Shown piece by piece: positions 45,241-53,876 of a DNA stretch of 64,000 nt (its first letter is position 1; each line of letters begins with the position of its first letter). The notes below the pieces were generated by a model. It was not told the DNA's origin, did no database searches, and saw only the letters and a list, made by a program, of their open reading frames with translations. The stretch comes from Trichlorobacter ammonificans (GTDB lineage: Bacteria; Desulfobacterota; Desulfuromonadia; Geobacterales; Pseudopelobacteraceae): contig NZ_OW150024.1 in assembly GCF_933509905.1 (NCBI RefSeq), forward strand, positions 1,104,001 to 1,168,000. The letters are read 5' to 3'. Made by a program: the position numbers and the translations under genes.

Positions 45241-46016
45241 GCGTGATCGGTCTCTTCAGTGCTGAGGGCCGCAGCGCGCTGCGCGCTTTCGTCAACGCGC
45301 ACACCCTTTTTGCCTTCGATCTGGACGGCACGCTGGTGCCGATCGTGGCCAATCCGGCCGATATCCGCATTGACACCACAGTGCAGGATGGCATGGTTGT
45401 GCTTACCTCGTTGGCTGCCACTGCCGTCATTACTGGCCGTTCCCGCAGCGACGCCGCAGCCCGCCTCGGTTTCACCCCGCGCTACCTCGTGGGGAACCAC
45501 GGAGCCGAGGGGGTGCCGGGACAGGAAGCGGAAAGCCGCGAGCTGCTCCGGACGGTCGCGGCCTGGGAACGGCAACTGCTCACCCTGCTCCCCCCCCAAC
45601 GCCGGGCGGGAATCCTGCTGGAACGCAAGGGGTACAGTCTGTCGCTCCACTATCGTCACGCTCCGGAGCCCCGCTCCGCCCACGCCGCCTTGCTGGCGGC
45701 CATTACCGCTCTTACCCCTCCTCCCCGGCGAGTGGCGGGGAAGTGTGTGGAAAACCTGCTGCCCCTGGGAGCACCCCACAAGGGGGAGGCGCTGGTGCGG
45801 CTTCTGGACGTTTCCGGCTGCGTCAACGCCTTCTTCATCGGCGACGATGAAACCGACGAGGATGTCTTTCGTCTGAACGATCCACGAATATTCCCTGTCT
45901 GCGTGGGAGCGGACCGTGCCACTGCCGCCCGCTACCTGCTGGAGCGTCAGGAGGATATGTCCCTGCTGCTGAACGCTCTGGTGACGCTCCTGCGAGACGG
46001 AGCGGTTGAAATGTAA
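45237..46016 (+). CDS. otsB: trehalose-6-phosphate phosphatase
   Basis: A 259-residue HAD-superfamily phosphatase that removes phosphate from trehalose 6-phosphate. The HAD nucleophile motif FDLDGTLVP has Asp28; RSRSDAAARL and GNHGAE correspond to OtsB, and GDDETDEDVF is motif III. It starts at GTG 45237, overlapping the synthase stop by 4 bp, so the two enzymes are translationally coupled. Length and motifs are normal. It completes the OtsAB pathway. Confidence 0.92.
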   Translation: MSVIGLFSAEGRSALRAFVNAHTLFAFDLDGTLVPIVANPADIRIDTTVQDGMVVLTSLAATAVITGRSRSDAAARLGFTPRYLVGNHGAEGVPGQEAESRELLRTVAAWERQLLTLLPPQRRAGILLERKGYSLSLHYRHAPEPRSAHAALLAAITALTPPPRRVAGKCVENLLPLGAPHKGEALVRLLDVSGCVNAFFIGDDETDEDVFRLNDPRIFPVCVGADRATAARYLLERQEDMSLLLNALVTLLRDGAVEM

Positions 46017-46102
46017 CCGCTATCGTGTAGTATCTGTCCGCACAACGGGGAGTGCCGCTCCGCTGGTACGTTCCGTTCAATTCATGCTGCACGGGGTTTC
46101 CA

Positions 46103-47542
46103 ATGGCCGATCTGAATGTCCTGTTTCAACCGGTGGGGCAGTACTGTCATCGCGAGGTGGTCACCTGTTCGCCCGACGATCCGCTGGTTGAGGCGGTGTC
46201 GGTCATGCGGCGACACAATATCTCCAGCCTGGTGGTCTGCCGCGATGGACGTCCCATGGGGATGATCAGCGATCGTGACCTGCGGAACAAGGTGGTGGCC
46301 CAGGGGCTCGATCCCAAGCAGTTGACCATTGCCGACATCATGCACACTCCCCTGATCACCATCGGCGAGCAGGAGTTTCTTTTCGAGGCGCTGCACCGTA
46401 TCTCCCGCAACGGCATTCACCGGCTGGTGGTGCTTGGTTCCCAGGGGGGACTGGCCGGCATCATCACCGATTCGGACATTCTCCGGCTACAGGGCAATTC
46501 GCCGCAGCGCCTGGTGCGCACCATCGAAGAGGCCCGCAGCGTGGATTCCCTGCGCCGTCTCCATCAGCGGGTGCAGGGGCTGGTGCTGCATCTGATCGGC
46601 ACCGGCGTGCGGGTGCAGGAGCTGGTTCGCCTGATCGCCCACTTGAATGACCAGGTGCTGGTCCGCCTGATCGATCTGTTGCTGGAAGAGCAGTATGCCG
46701 ACCTGGCCGGTCGTTTTGCGTTTCTGGTGCTGGGAAGCGAGGGACGGGGAGAGCAGACCCTGACCACCGACCAGGACAATGCTCTGGTGTATGCCGACGA
46801 CCTGACCCCGGCGGAGCAGCAGCGAATCATCGAATTTTCGGAAACACTGATTCAGGCGATCATCGCCATCGGCATCCCTCCCTGTTCCGGCGGCATCATG
46901 GCCAACAACCCCCTCTGGCGGCATAGCCTGAAAGAATGGAAGGGAGTCATGGATGGCTGGTTTGCCGTACCGACGCCGGAGAATATCCTGAAAGTGGGTA
47001 TGATTACCGACCTGCGCGCCCTGCGGGGAAACCTGTCCCTGGAGCAGGCCATGAAGGATCATATCGCCGGCAGACTGAAGGGAAACGAGGCGTACCTGGG
47101 ACACCTGACCAGCAACGTGCTGCGCTTTGCCGTGCCCCTGGGGTGGTTCGGTCGCATCAGGACCGAGGCCGGCGAGGATCGAGAAGGGCGGCTGGACCTG
47201 AAAAAGGCCGGCATTTTCGCCATCACTGAAGGGGTGAAAATTCTGGCCATTTCCGAAGGGGGACAAGTCAACGGCACCGTCCCCCGCATCGAACGGCTGG
47301 CCGAAATCGGCGTTCTCGAGCGCCGGGAAGCCGACGACCTGATTGCAACCTACCATACCTTGGTCTACTTCCGATTGCGTACCCAGGTTGAGGCGATCCG
47401 GGAGGGGCGGACGCCGGACAACCGGATTGCCCTCGCCCGTCTGAACCGGATGGAGAAGGGGCGGCTGCGGACAGCCCTGGAAGGGGTCCGTTCCTTCCAG
47501 GGGTTGCTGCAGCGCCGCTTCCGTCTGGGGCAAATCCTCTAG
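46103..47542 (+). CDS. CBS-pair / DUF294 nucleotidyltransferase-like protein (copy 2)
   Basis: A 479-residue relative of the protein at 13460-14917. Two CBS domains lie at about 10-130 (SVMRRHNISSLVVCRDGRPM; LHRISRNGIHRLVVLG). The nucleotidyltransferase-like site reads VLGSEGRGEQTLTTDQDNAL, followed by MANNPLWRHSLKEWKGVMDG and a helical C-terminus. I chose the ATG at 46103 (MADLNVLF); the earlier Met at 46052 gives an unrelated leader. It is on the same strand as the DUF485-symporter pair beyond a 775-bp gap. Role presumed in carboxylate uptake control or nucleotide signalling. Confidence 0.85.
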   Translation: MADLNVLFQPVGQYCHREVVTCSPDDPLVEAVSVMRRHNISSLVVCRDGRPMGMISDRDLRNKVVAQGLDPKQLTIADIMHTPLITIGEQEFLFEALHRISRNGIHRLVVLGSQGGLAGIITDSDILRLQGNSPQRLVRTIEEARSVDSLRRLHQRVQGLVLHLIGTGVRVQELVRLIAHLNDQVLVRLIDLLLEEQYADLAGRFAFLVLGSEGRGEQTLTTDQDNALVYADDLTPAEQQRIIEFSETLIQAIIAIGIPPCSGGIMANNPLWRHSLKEWKGVMDGWFAVPTPENILKVGMITDLRALRGNLSLEQAMKDHIAGRLKGNEAYLGHLTSNVLRFAVPLGWFGRIRTEAGEDREGRLDLKKAGIFAITEGVKILAISEGGQVNGTVPRIERLAEIGVLERREADDLIATYHTLVYFRLRTQVEAIREGRTPDNRIALARLNRMEKGRLRTALEGVRSFQGLLQRRFRLGQIL

Positions 47543-48317
47543 CCGGAAGACCACGCACCCACTTCCTCCGCAGGGAAGCTTCATCCTGCAGTGCACTTCA
47601 CATCTCCCTGCCCCGTCCCGGATATGCTGGTCCCCCCTTCCTGCGTTGACGACCTGGTTTTCTCAGTAACTCCGGTTCATTTTCGTGTTGTTATCACGTG
47701 CTGTCCCCCTCCGTTTCCCGTCAGCGCCGGGGCTGTTTCCGGGGTTTTTCGAAGCCGGTTTTATTTCATACGGCACAATGTTCTATTATTGCCGCTTTTT
47801 GGGCGTACAGACAGCGGGTTCATACGGTGTGCTCTGCGGGCTGGCCGGCGCCGGAATGAACGGCTGTGTTAGGCGTGCTCGTCCGGCGTGCCGTGGCATA
47901 TGGGTATGGAATCGTAATGCGCGGAGACATTGTTGTCGGCAAAAACAGTATTTATACTAGCTGGTTGAAAAAAATAAATTTTTCGTGAATAAAAAAATAA
48001 AACGATTATTTAAATTGCTAATATTACGAAAAAAAAACGTTTGATAAAAAAATGACGCCAGTTGAAACTTCATTTGACAAAACAACTCTGTTTCGTATAC
48101 AAGACTGGTGCCGTTGCCCCGGAGACCGTCAGGTGCGTGTCTGTTGGTCCGGGCTGAGACAGCGTGGTGGTTGCCCGTGCGGGCACTTGATAACATATGT
48201 GAAATCACTTTGAGGAAAGGGGGCTTGAAAAACCGGAGGCAGGCGATCCGCGGCATGGTTATGTCGTTGAGATCCGGAGAGTAGCGAGAAACTTTGTGAA
48301 AGGAGTACACAAACATT
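47543..48317. other. 775-bp intergenic region before the third symporter operon
   Basis: No ORF with protein character was found. The first 300 bases have mixed composition; 47930-48110 is strongly AT-rich and holds a good sigma-70 promoter. The following 210 bases are presumably a long untranslated leader, ending in GTGAAAGGAG before the DUF485 start. No known riboswitch core was recognised in it. Confidence 0.55.
48074..48101 (+). promoter_or_regulatory. sigma-70 promoter of the DUF485-actP operon
   Basis: TTGACA (48074-48079), 16-bp spacer, TATACA (48096-48101). The predicted start near 48108 leaves a leader of about 210 bases. Confidence 0.6.
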
Positions 48318-48626
48318 ATGTCAGAACAAGCAATCAACTGGAGTTCGATAGCGCAGAATCCCAAGTTTGTCGAACTGCACCGCAAAAAGACCGCCTTCCT
48401 GTTCGGCTGGTGGATTTTCTCCAGCATCTATTACTTCCTGCTGCCGATTGGTGCCGCCTACGCGCCGGGGCTGTTCAAGGTACAGGTACTCGGCCGGATC
48501 AACGTCGGCTATCTGTTCGCCCTGTCCCAGTTCTTCGTGTCCTGGGGGATCGCCATGTACTATGCCCATGTTGCCAACAAAGATTTTGACCGTCTGACCA
48601 GGGAACTGGTCGCCGACGTCCAGTAG
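48318..48626 (+). CDS. DUF485 small membrane protein
   Basis: A 102-residue DUF485 protein: N-terminal NPKFVELHRKKTAFLFGWWI, two membrane segments (about 29-50 and 66-88) and a short tail. DUF485 (YjcH-like) proteins are encoded directly upstream of ActP-type acetate permeases, as here with an 11-bp gap. The likely role is accessory subunit or stabiliser of the permease. AAAGGAG precedes the start. It takes the place of DUF4212 in the other two symporter cassettes. Confidence 0.9.
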   Translation: MSEQAINWSSIAQNPKFVELHRKKTAFLFGWWIFSSIYYFLLPIGAAYAPGLFKVQVLGRINVGYLFALSQFFVSWGIAMYYAHVANKDFDRLTRELVADVQ

Positions 48627-48637
48627 GAGGTGCATTC

Positions 48638-50632
48638 GTGAAGAAACTGCTTGTAACCCTCGGCTGCCTGCTCACCTTTGCCGGTGTTGTCTGCGCTGAA
48701 CCCGCCAAGACGCCGGCTGCACCGGACGCGGCACCCGCCGCTGCCGCCCCTGCACCCGCTGCCGCAGCCCCCGCCGCTGCCGTTGCCCCGGCTGACGCCA
48801 AGCCGGCTACCCCGGCCAAGACGGTTGTGGACTCCAAGGAAAAACTGAAGGCCAACCCCAAGGTCACCATTCCGATCTTCCTGATGATCATCGGCGCCAC
48901 CATGGCCGTGGTGGTCTGGTCGGCAAAAAAGACCAAGTCGGCAGCCGACTTCTACACCGCCGGTGGCGGCATCACCGGTACCCAGAACGGCTGGGCCATT
49001 GCCGGCGACTATATGTCCGCCGCCTCCTTCCTGGGGATTTCCGGCATGATCTCCCTGTACGGTTACGACGGCTTCATGTACTCGGTGGGCTGGCTGGTGG
49101 CTTACATCACCGTGCTCCTGATCGTAGCCGAACCCTGCCGTAACGCCGGCAAGTACACCCTGGGCGACATTCTGGCCTTCCGGACCGAGCCCAAGCCGGT
49201 GCGCGCCGTTGCCGCCATTTCGGTTGTCGCCGTTTCCACCTTCTACCTGACCGCCCAGATGGTTGGTGCCGGCAAGCTGATGCAGCTGCTGCTGGGCATC
49301 AACTACAAGGTGGCCGTTATCGGCGTCGGTATCCTGATGGTTGGCTACGTGGTGTTCGGCGGCATGACCGCTACCACCTGGGTACAGATCATCAAAGCCG
49401 GCCTGCTGATGACCGGTGCCGGTCTGCTGGCGATTCTGGTGGGCCTCAAGTCCGGTATGAGCCCGTTCCAGTTCTTCAACGACATCGCCACCAACGAGAA
49501 GATCATCGATCACGTCAAATTGCTGCCGATTTATCTGAGAGAGGTTGAGGCGGGTACGGCCACCATGGATGCCGGCCAGCGCTTCCTGGAGCCCGGCCTG
49601 TTCCTGACCAACCCGCTTGACCAGATCTCCCTGGGTATGGCCCTGGTGCTGGGCACCGCCGGCATGCCGCACATCCTGATGCGCTTCTTCACCGTGCCGA
49701 CTGCTCAGGAAGCCCGCAAGTCGGTTATCGTGGCCATGTTCATCATCGGCTCCTTCTACATCCTGACCACCCTGCTGGGCTTTGGCGCGGCCATTCACCT
49801 TTCCCCGCAAGGGATCAAGGCGGTTGACGCCGGCGGCAACATGGCTGCCATGATGCTGGCCAAGGCGCTGGGCGGCGACATCTCGCCGTTCATCGGCGAC
49901 CTGCTGCTGGCCTTCCTCTGCGCCGTCGCCTTCGCCACCATCCTGGCGGTGGTCTCCGGTCTGGTGCTGGCAGCCTCCGCTGCTATTGCCCACGACATCT
50001 ACGTGAACGTGATTAAGGACGGCCACGCCGACCAGCATGAGCAGGTCATGGCTGCCCGGATCACCTCCTTCGTGGTCGGTGCCTGCGGTATTGCCATCGG
50101 TATTGCTGCCGAAAAGCAGAACGTTGCTCACTTGGTGGCCCTGGCCTTCGCTGTGGCCTCCTCCGGTAACCTGCCGGTGGTGGTGCTCTCGCTCTTCTGG
50201 AAAAAGTTCAACACCGCCGGCGTCATTGCCGGTCTGCTGGTGGGTACCATCGCCTCCATCGGTCTGGTGATGGTCTCCCCCAACATGACCTATCCGGATG
50301 TCGTTGCCAATAACGCGAAGAAGGCTTACACCAAGCTTGAGGCCGATATTTCCGCCGGCAAGATTGCTCCGGAAGCAATGGAAAAGACTCTGAAGACGAT
50401 TGACGACAAGAAGGCTGAGGAAGCCAAGAACCGTGGCGGTAAGTCCATGGTCGGTCTCTCCGCGCCGCTCTTCACCCTGAAGAACCCCGGTATTCTCTCC
50501 ATTCCGCTGGGCTTCATCGCCGCCATTGTGGCCGCGCTGGCTTTCCCCAGCCGTCGGGCAGAAGAGATGTGGGACGAGATCTACGTCCGTCAGAACACCG
50601 GCATCGGCATGGCTAAGGCCATTGACCACTAA
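48638..50632 (+). CDS. actP: ActP-like cation:acetate symporter
   Basis: A 664-residue SSS-family symporter. It begins at GTG (behind AGGAGG) with a cleavable-looking signal peptide and then a periplasmic Ala/Pro-rich tract (about 22-65), longer than in E. coli ActP (549 residues in all). ActP-like core segments include ADFYTAGGGITGTQNGWAIAG, YMSAASFLGISGMISLYGYDG and GTAGMPHILMRFFTVP. A soluble, lysine-rich insertion near residues 560-600 precedes the last helix. It lacks the EF-hand-like loop of the other two. Acetate uptake with Na+ or H+ is the family role; a tRNA gene follows. Confidence 0.88.
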   Translation: MKKLLVTLGCLLTFAGVVCAEPAKTPAAPDAAPAAAAPAPAAAAPAAAVAPADAKPATPAKTVVDSKEKLKANPKVTIPIFLMIIGATMAVVVWSAKKTKSAADFYTAGGGITGTQNGWAIAGDYMSAASFLGISGMISLYGYDGFMYSVGWLVAYITVLLIVAEPCRNAGKYTLGDILAFRTEPKPVRAVAAISVVAVSTFYLTAQMVGAGKLMQLLLGINYKVAVIGVGILMVGYVVFGGMTATTWVQIIKAGLLMTGAGLLAILVGLKSGMSPFQFFNDIATNEKIIDHVKLLPIYLREVEAGTATMDAGQRFLEPGLFLTNPLDQISLGMALVLGTAGMPHILMRFFTVPTAQEARKSVIVAMFIIGSFYILTTLLGFGAAIHLSPQGIKAVDAGGNMAAMMLAKALGGDISPFIGDLLLAFLCAVAFATILAVVSGLVLAASAAIAHDIYVNVIKDGHADQHEQVMAARITSFVVGACGIAIGIAAEKQNVAHLVALAFAVASSGNLPVVVLSLFWKKFNTAGVIAGLLVGTIASIGLVMVSPNMTYPDVVANNAKKAYTKLEADISAGKIAPEAMEKTLKTIDDKKAEEAKNRGGKSMVGLSAPLFTLKNPGILSIPLGFIAAIVAALAFPSRRAEEMWDEIYVRQNTGIGMAKAIDH

Positions 50633-50684
50633 GATGCCCTTGACATTCAGTGGCCGCTCTGGTACTTCTACCGGTCACTGAAAC

Positions 50685-50759
50685 GGGCGCATAGCTCAGC
50701 GGGAGAGCACTGCCTTCACACGGCAGGGGTCGTAGGTTCAATCCCTACTGCGCCCACCA
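50685..50759 (+). tRNA. tRNA-Val (anticodon CAC)
   Basis: A complete cloverleaf: acceptor stem GGGCGCA with TGCGCCC, D-arm GCTC...GAGC, anticodon stem CTGCC/GGCAG around TTCACAC (anticodon CAC at 50717-50719) and T-arm GTAGG-TTCAATC-CCTAC. Discriminator A is at 50756 and the CCA end (50757-50759) is encoded. Confidence 0.95.
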
Positions 50760-50769
50760 TGAAAATCAA

Positions 50770-50805
50770 CGGGGGCCGGATCGAAAGATCCGGCCCCCGT
50801 TTTTT
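50770..50805 (+). terminator. strong terminator after tRNA-Val
   Basis: A perfect 13-bp stem (50770-50782 with 50787-50799) capped by a GAAA tetraloop and followed by six T residues (50800-50805). Confidence 0.93.
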
Positions 50806-50824
50806 ATCTGGTGAGCAGCGGACA

Positions 50825-50851
50825 CAAAAAAACCCCGCACATCGTACGGGG
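50825..50851 (-). terminator. terminator of the HU gene
   Basis: On the minus strand CCCCG and CGGGG (50851-50847 and 50837-50833) form a short stem with a 9-base loop, followed by a run of T residues (complement of 50825-50832). It lies about 33 bp after the HU stop. Confidence 0.75.
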
Positions 50852-50883
50852 CTCTTTTACGGCCGACAGTTCGACGGACCGTC

Positions 50884-51195
50884 TTATTTCTTCTTGGCAG
50901 CCTTGGCAGGGGCCTTTGCAGCCTTGGCTTTGAGGTCCTTCAGGTTCTTGCCGGGGGTGAACTTGGTTGACGTCTTGGCGGCAATCTTGATCTCCTTGCC
51001 GGTCTGCGGGTTACGGCCGATACGCGCCTTGCGTGCAACCGTGCTGAACGTACCGAAACCAACCAGGGTCAGTTTGTCTCCCGCCTTCAGAGCAGCTTCC
51101 GTGGCTGCCATAAAGGCATTCAGTGCCTTCTCCGCCTGAGTCTTGGTAATGCCGGCGCCTTCCGCCATCTTTGCAACCAGATCTGCCTTTTTCAT
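50884..51195 (-). CDS. HU-family DNA-binding protein
   Basis: A 103-residue histone-like protein. The HU/IHF fold is complete: helical N-terminus (MKKADLVAKMAEGAGITKTQ), LTLVGFGTFSTVARKARIGRNPQTGKEI and the beta-arm with the conserved GRNPQTG turn. A lysine/alanine-rich tail of about 15 residues (LKAKAAKAPAKAAKKK) extends beyond the usual 90 residues and would add non-specific DNA binding. Promoter and terminator are both visible. It is monocistronic, convergent with tRNA-Val. Confidence 0.93.
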   Translation of the reverse strand: MKKADLVAKMAEGAGITKTQAEKALNAFMAATEAALKAGDKLTLVGFGTFSTVARKARIGRNPQTGKEIKIAAKTSTKFTPGKNLKDLKAKAAKAPAKAAKKK

Positions 51196-51257
51196 GCGGG
51201 TACCCCCTTGGGTGTAGTGGGCCTCAGGACGTCTCCTGGGCTTTGAAATTCGGGCGA

Positions 51258-51285
51258 ATCATACCACGTACTTAGAGTTCTGCAA
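51258..51285 (-). promoter_or_regulatory. promoter of the HU gene
   Basis: On the minus strand TTGCAG (51285-51280), 16-bp spacer and TATGAT (51263-51258). The spacing to the ATG at 51195 is about 60 bases. Confidence 0.5.
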
Positions 51286-51392
51286 GTGACAAGTTACATA
51301 TTTATTCAAAAAAAAATGAGGCTGGACGCAAAAAAGTGTGCCGAGGGTGAATTTGTCGGATTTTTGCTGCGTCGAACATGGCAAGAAAGCTG

Positions 51393-51421
51393 TTGACACC
51401 GGCTGTTACGGGCAGTAACGT
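51393..51421 (+). promoter_or_regulatory. candidate promoter of the aminotransferase gene
   Basis: TTGACA (51393-51398), 17-bp spacer, TAACGT (51416-51421). The -35 is perfect and the -10 weak. The leader would be about 63 bases. Confidence 0.45.
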
Positions 51422-51490
51422 GAAGACACGGCGACCGGCGAGTCGCCTCTTTTTATCAAACTGAAGTTTACGGAATCGGAGGTGCGTGTC

Positions 51491-52564
51491 ATGGATATTG
51501 CGGTTCTTCCTCTTGCGCCCGAACAGATGAAGGCGCGGGTTGCCGATGAGTCGAAGCTGGGATTCGGCAGGCAGTTCACCGATCGTATGTTCCTTGCGGA
51601 ATGGAGCGTTGACCGGGGGTGGCACAGTGCCCGGATCAAGCCCTACGAGCCGTTCGTACTGGATCCTGCAGCCTTGGTCTTTCATTATTCCCAGGAGATT
51701 TTTGAAGGCCTCAAGGCCTACAAATGGCAGGACAACCGCATCGCCCTGTTCCGGCCGGAAATGAATGCACGGCGTTTCAATCATTCCGCTGCCCGGCTCT
51801 GCATGCCGGAGGTTCCGGAAGAGCTTTTTCTCGACGGCATCGACCGGCTGGTCAGTTTGGAACGGGACTGGATACCGACCGCACCGGGCACGTCACTGTA
51901 CATCCGTCCCACCATGATCGCAGTGGAGCCGGTGCTGGGGGTCAAGCCTTCGGACCACTACTACTTCTACGTGATCATGTCGCCGGTGGGGGCCTATTAC
52001 GCAGCCGGCTTCAAGCCGGTGAGCATCATGGTGGAGGATCGTTACGTTCGTGCCGTACCCGGCGGTACCGGTGACGCCAAGACCGGCGGTAACTATGCCG
52101 CGTCACTGAAGGCCGGCTTGGAAGCGAAGAAAAAGGGCTACGACCAGGTGCTCTGGCTGGACGGCAGGGAGCGGCGTTACATTGAAGAGGTGGGCGCCAT
52201 GAACATGTTCTTTGCTTACGGCACCCATATTGTCACCGCCCCCCTGACCGGCTCGATTCTTTCCGGCATTACCCGCGAATCGGTTCTGCGACTGGCTCTC
52301 GAACTGGGCTGTACGGTTGAGGAGCGGATGATCGATGTTGAACATCTGCTGCAGGATATGAAAAGCGGTGCCGTTACCGAGGCGTTCGGCAGCGGCACGG
52401 CGGCGGTAGTCACGCCGGTGGGCAGATTCTGTTACAAGGACGAGTGCCTTACCGTCGGCAATGGCGGGGTAGGCACGATTACCCAACGGCTCTACGATAC
52501 GTTGACCGGTATTCAGACCGGCACCATTGAGGATCGCTTCGGCTGGATCAGGTTCGTCGAGTAA
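51491..52564 (+). CDS. ilvE: branched-chain amino acid aminotransferase
   Basis: A 357-residue class IV aminotransferase of the longer BCAT type, exchanging amino groups between leucine/isoleucine/valine and 2-oxoglutarate. Family segments are FHYSQEIFEGLKAYKWQD, RPTMIAVEPVLGVKPS, the PLP-lysine region GDAKTGGNYAASL, VLWLDGRERRYIEEVGAMN and SGITRESVLRLALELG. The ATG at 51491 follows CGGAGGTG at proper spacing; the GTG 9 bp upstream overlaps that site. No other ilv or leu genes lie nearby. Confidence 0.92.
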   Translation: MDIAVLPLAPEQMKARVADESKLGFGRQFTDRMFLAEWSVDRGWHSARIKPYEPFVLDPAALVFHYSQEIFEGLKAYKWQDNRIALFRPEMNARRFNHSAARLCMPEVPEELFLDGIDRLVSLERDWIPTAPGTSLYIRPTMIAVEPVLGVKPSDHYYFYVIMSPVGAYYAAGFKPVSIMVEDRYVRAVPGGTGDAKTGGNYAASLKAGLEAKKKGYDQVLWLDGRERRYIEEVGAMNMFFAYGTHIVTAPLTGSILSGITRESVLRLALELGCTVEERMIDVEHLLQDMKSGAVTEAFGSGTAAVVTPVGRFCYKDECLTVGNGGVGTITQRLYDTLTGIQTGTIEDRFGWIRFVE

Positions 52565-52618
52565 GGGCCTGGATCTGCGCAGGACTCCGATCCGTGGTTT
52601 GCGAGGGAGGTAGCTGCC

Positions 52619-52924
52619 ATGAAAACCCTGACCAGTGTGATGTTCGGGCTGCTGATGCTGGCGATGGTTGCCACAGCCGAAGCAGCCGGTGACTATCGGG
52701 GGGACGAACGCTGTCCGCCGCCTGCGGACTGGAGTAACTATTCGGAACCGTACGACCCTCTGGAACATCCGCGGGATTATCCGACCTTCGAAAAGGCGGA
52801 CCGCCCGGGGTGGTCCTGTTCGTATCAGCGGGAAGACGGTGTGATTGTCCAGTACGGCGATAGTCGTTCGCCGCAACAGCAATGGCTGGACATGTGGGGC
52901 GGCGGTAACGGACAGGACAACTAA
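52619..52924 (+). CDS. small exported protein of unknown function
   Basis: A 101-residue product with a clear signal peptide (MKTLTSVMFGLLMLAMVATAEA, cleavage near residue 22). The mature part is acidic and aromatic with two cysteines, including DERCPPPADWSNYSEPYDPL and RPGWSCSYQREDGVIVQYG. AGGGAGGT precedes the ATG. It lies between ilvE and the MoxR gene, with only 16 bp to the latter, so it is likely cotranscribed with MoxR-DUF58. No family recognised. Confidence 0.65.
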   Translation: MKTLTSVMFGLLMLAMVATAEAAGDYRGDERCPPPADWSNYSEPYDPLEHPRDYPTFEKADRPGWSCSYQREDGVIVQYGDSRSPQQQWLDMWGGGNGQDN

Positions 52925-52940
52925 GGAGCGGATACCGGCC

Positions 52941-53876
52941 ATGTCCGAGAGAAGCAACGCTATTGGTAACACCCTTGCCGAGTTGAGCAGTTCGTTGCTG
53001 CAGGGCAAGCGTGAACCACTCCGCCTGGCCATGGTGGCGCTCCTTACCGGTGGTCATCTGCTGATCGAGGATCTGCCCGGTCTGGGTAAGACCACGCTGG
53101 CCCTGGCCCTGGCCGGCAGTATCGGTCTGTCCTTGGGGCGGATTCAGTGTACCAGCGACCTCCTGCCGTCCGACATTACCGGTTTGTCGATCTTTCGACG
53201 GGACGAAGGACGGTTTGAGTTCCTGGCCGGACCGGTGTTCAACAACATCGTACTGGTGGATGAGATCAACCGGGCCATGCCGCGTACCCAGAGTGCGCTG
53301 CTGGAGGCGATGGAGGAACGCCGGGTCACGATAGAAGGGAATACCCATCTGTTGCCGGACCCCTTTCTGGTGATCGCCACCCAGAATCCGGTGGAACAGA
53401 CCGGCACCTATCCCCTGCCGGAATCGCAGCTGGACCGTTTCCTGCTCTGTACCGGCATCGGGTATCCGCCGGCGGAATTGGAAAAGGCCATCATTGCTGG
53501 TGGTGGAGTTCGTGAGCGGCTTGAGGGACTTCCCCGGCTGCTGACCGCCACCGCTCTTGCCGAAGCACGACGCGAAGTGGCTGCCGTTACCCTGTCCGCT
53601 ACGGTGGTGGCGTACCTGCACACCTGTGTCACCGCCACCCGTCACCATCCCGCCGTACAGATCGGACTTTCGACGCGGGCGGCCATCGGCTTGGCGGCCG
53701 CGGCGCGGGCCGCAGCCTACCTGGATGGCCGTGATTTCGTCGCACCGGAGGATGTGCGCGAGATGGCGGCAGCGGTGGGCGCCCACCGGCTGTTTCTGCG
53801 TCCGCACTACGATACCCTGGACCGGAGGGGGCTGTTACGTTCCATTATCGATCCGATTCCCCTGCCTTTGGCCTGA
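52941..53876 (+). CDS. MoxR family AAA+ ATPase
   Basis: A 311-residue ATPase. Walker A PGLGKTT is at 46-52; Walker B reads NIVLVDEINRAMPRTQSALLE; sensor 1 region is LVIATQNPVEQTGTYPLPE, and the lid domain includes GLSTRAAIGLAAAARAAAYL. MoxR ATPases act as chaperones for maturation or assembly of other proteins, normally with a DUF58 partner encoded directly downstream, as here. ATG at 52941 follows AAGGAG. The larger frame from 52845 reads into the preceding gene. Confidence 0.9.
   Translation: MSERSNAIGNTLAELSSSLLQGKREPLRLAMVALLTGGHLLIEDLPGLGKTTLALALAGSIGLSLGRIQCTSDLLPSDITGLSIFRRDEGRFEFLAGPVFNNIVLVDEINRAMPRTQSALLEAMEERRVTIEGNTHLLPDPFLVIATQNPVEQTGTYPLPESQLDRFLLCTGIGYPPAELEKAIIAGGGVRERLEGLPRLLTATALAEARREVAAVTLSATVVAYLHTCVTATRHHPAVQIGLSTRAAIGLAAAARAAAYLDGRDFVAPEDVREMAAAVGAHRLFLRPHYDTLDRRGLLRSIIDPIPLPLA

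Noticed and set aside
47591-47872. 93-codon frame in the gap before the DUF485 gene
   Set aside because: No ribosome binding site, rich in Cys, Pro and Arg as expected from random GC-rich DNA, and no neighbour link.
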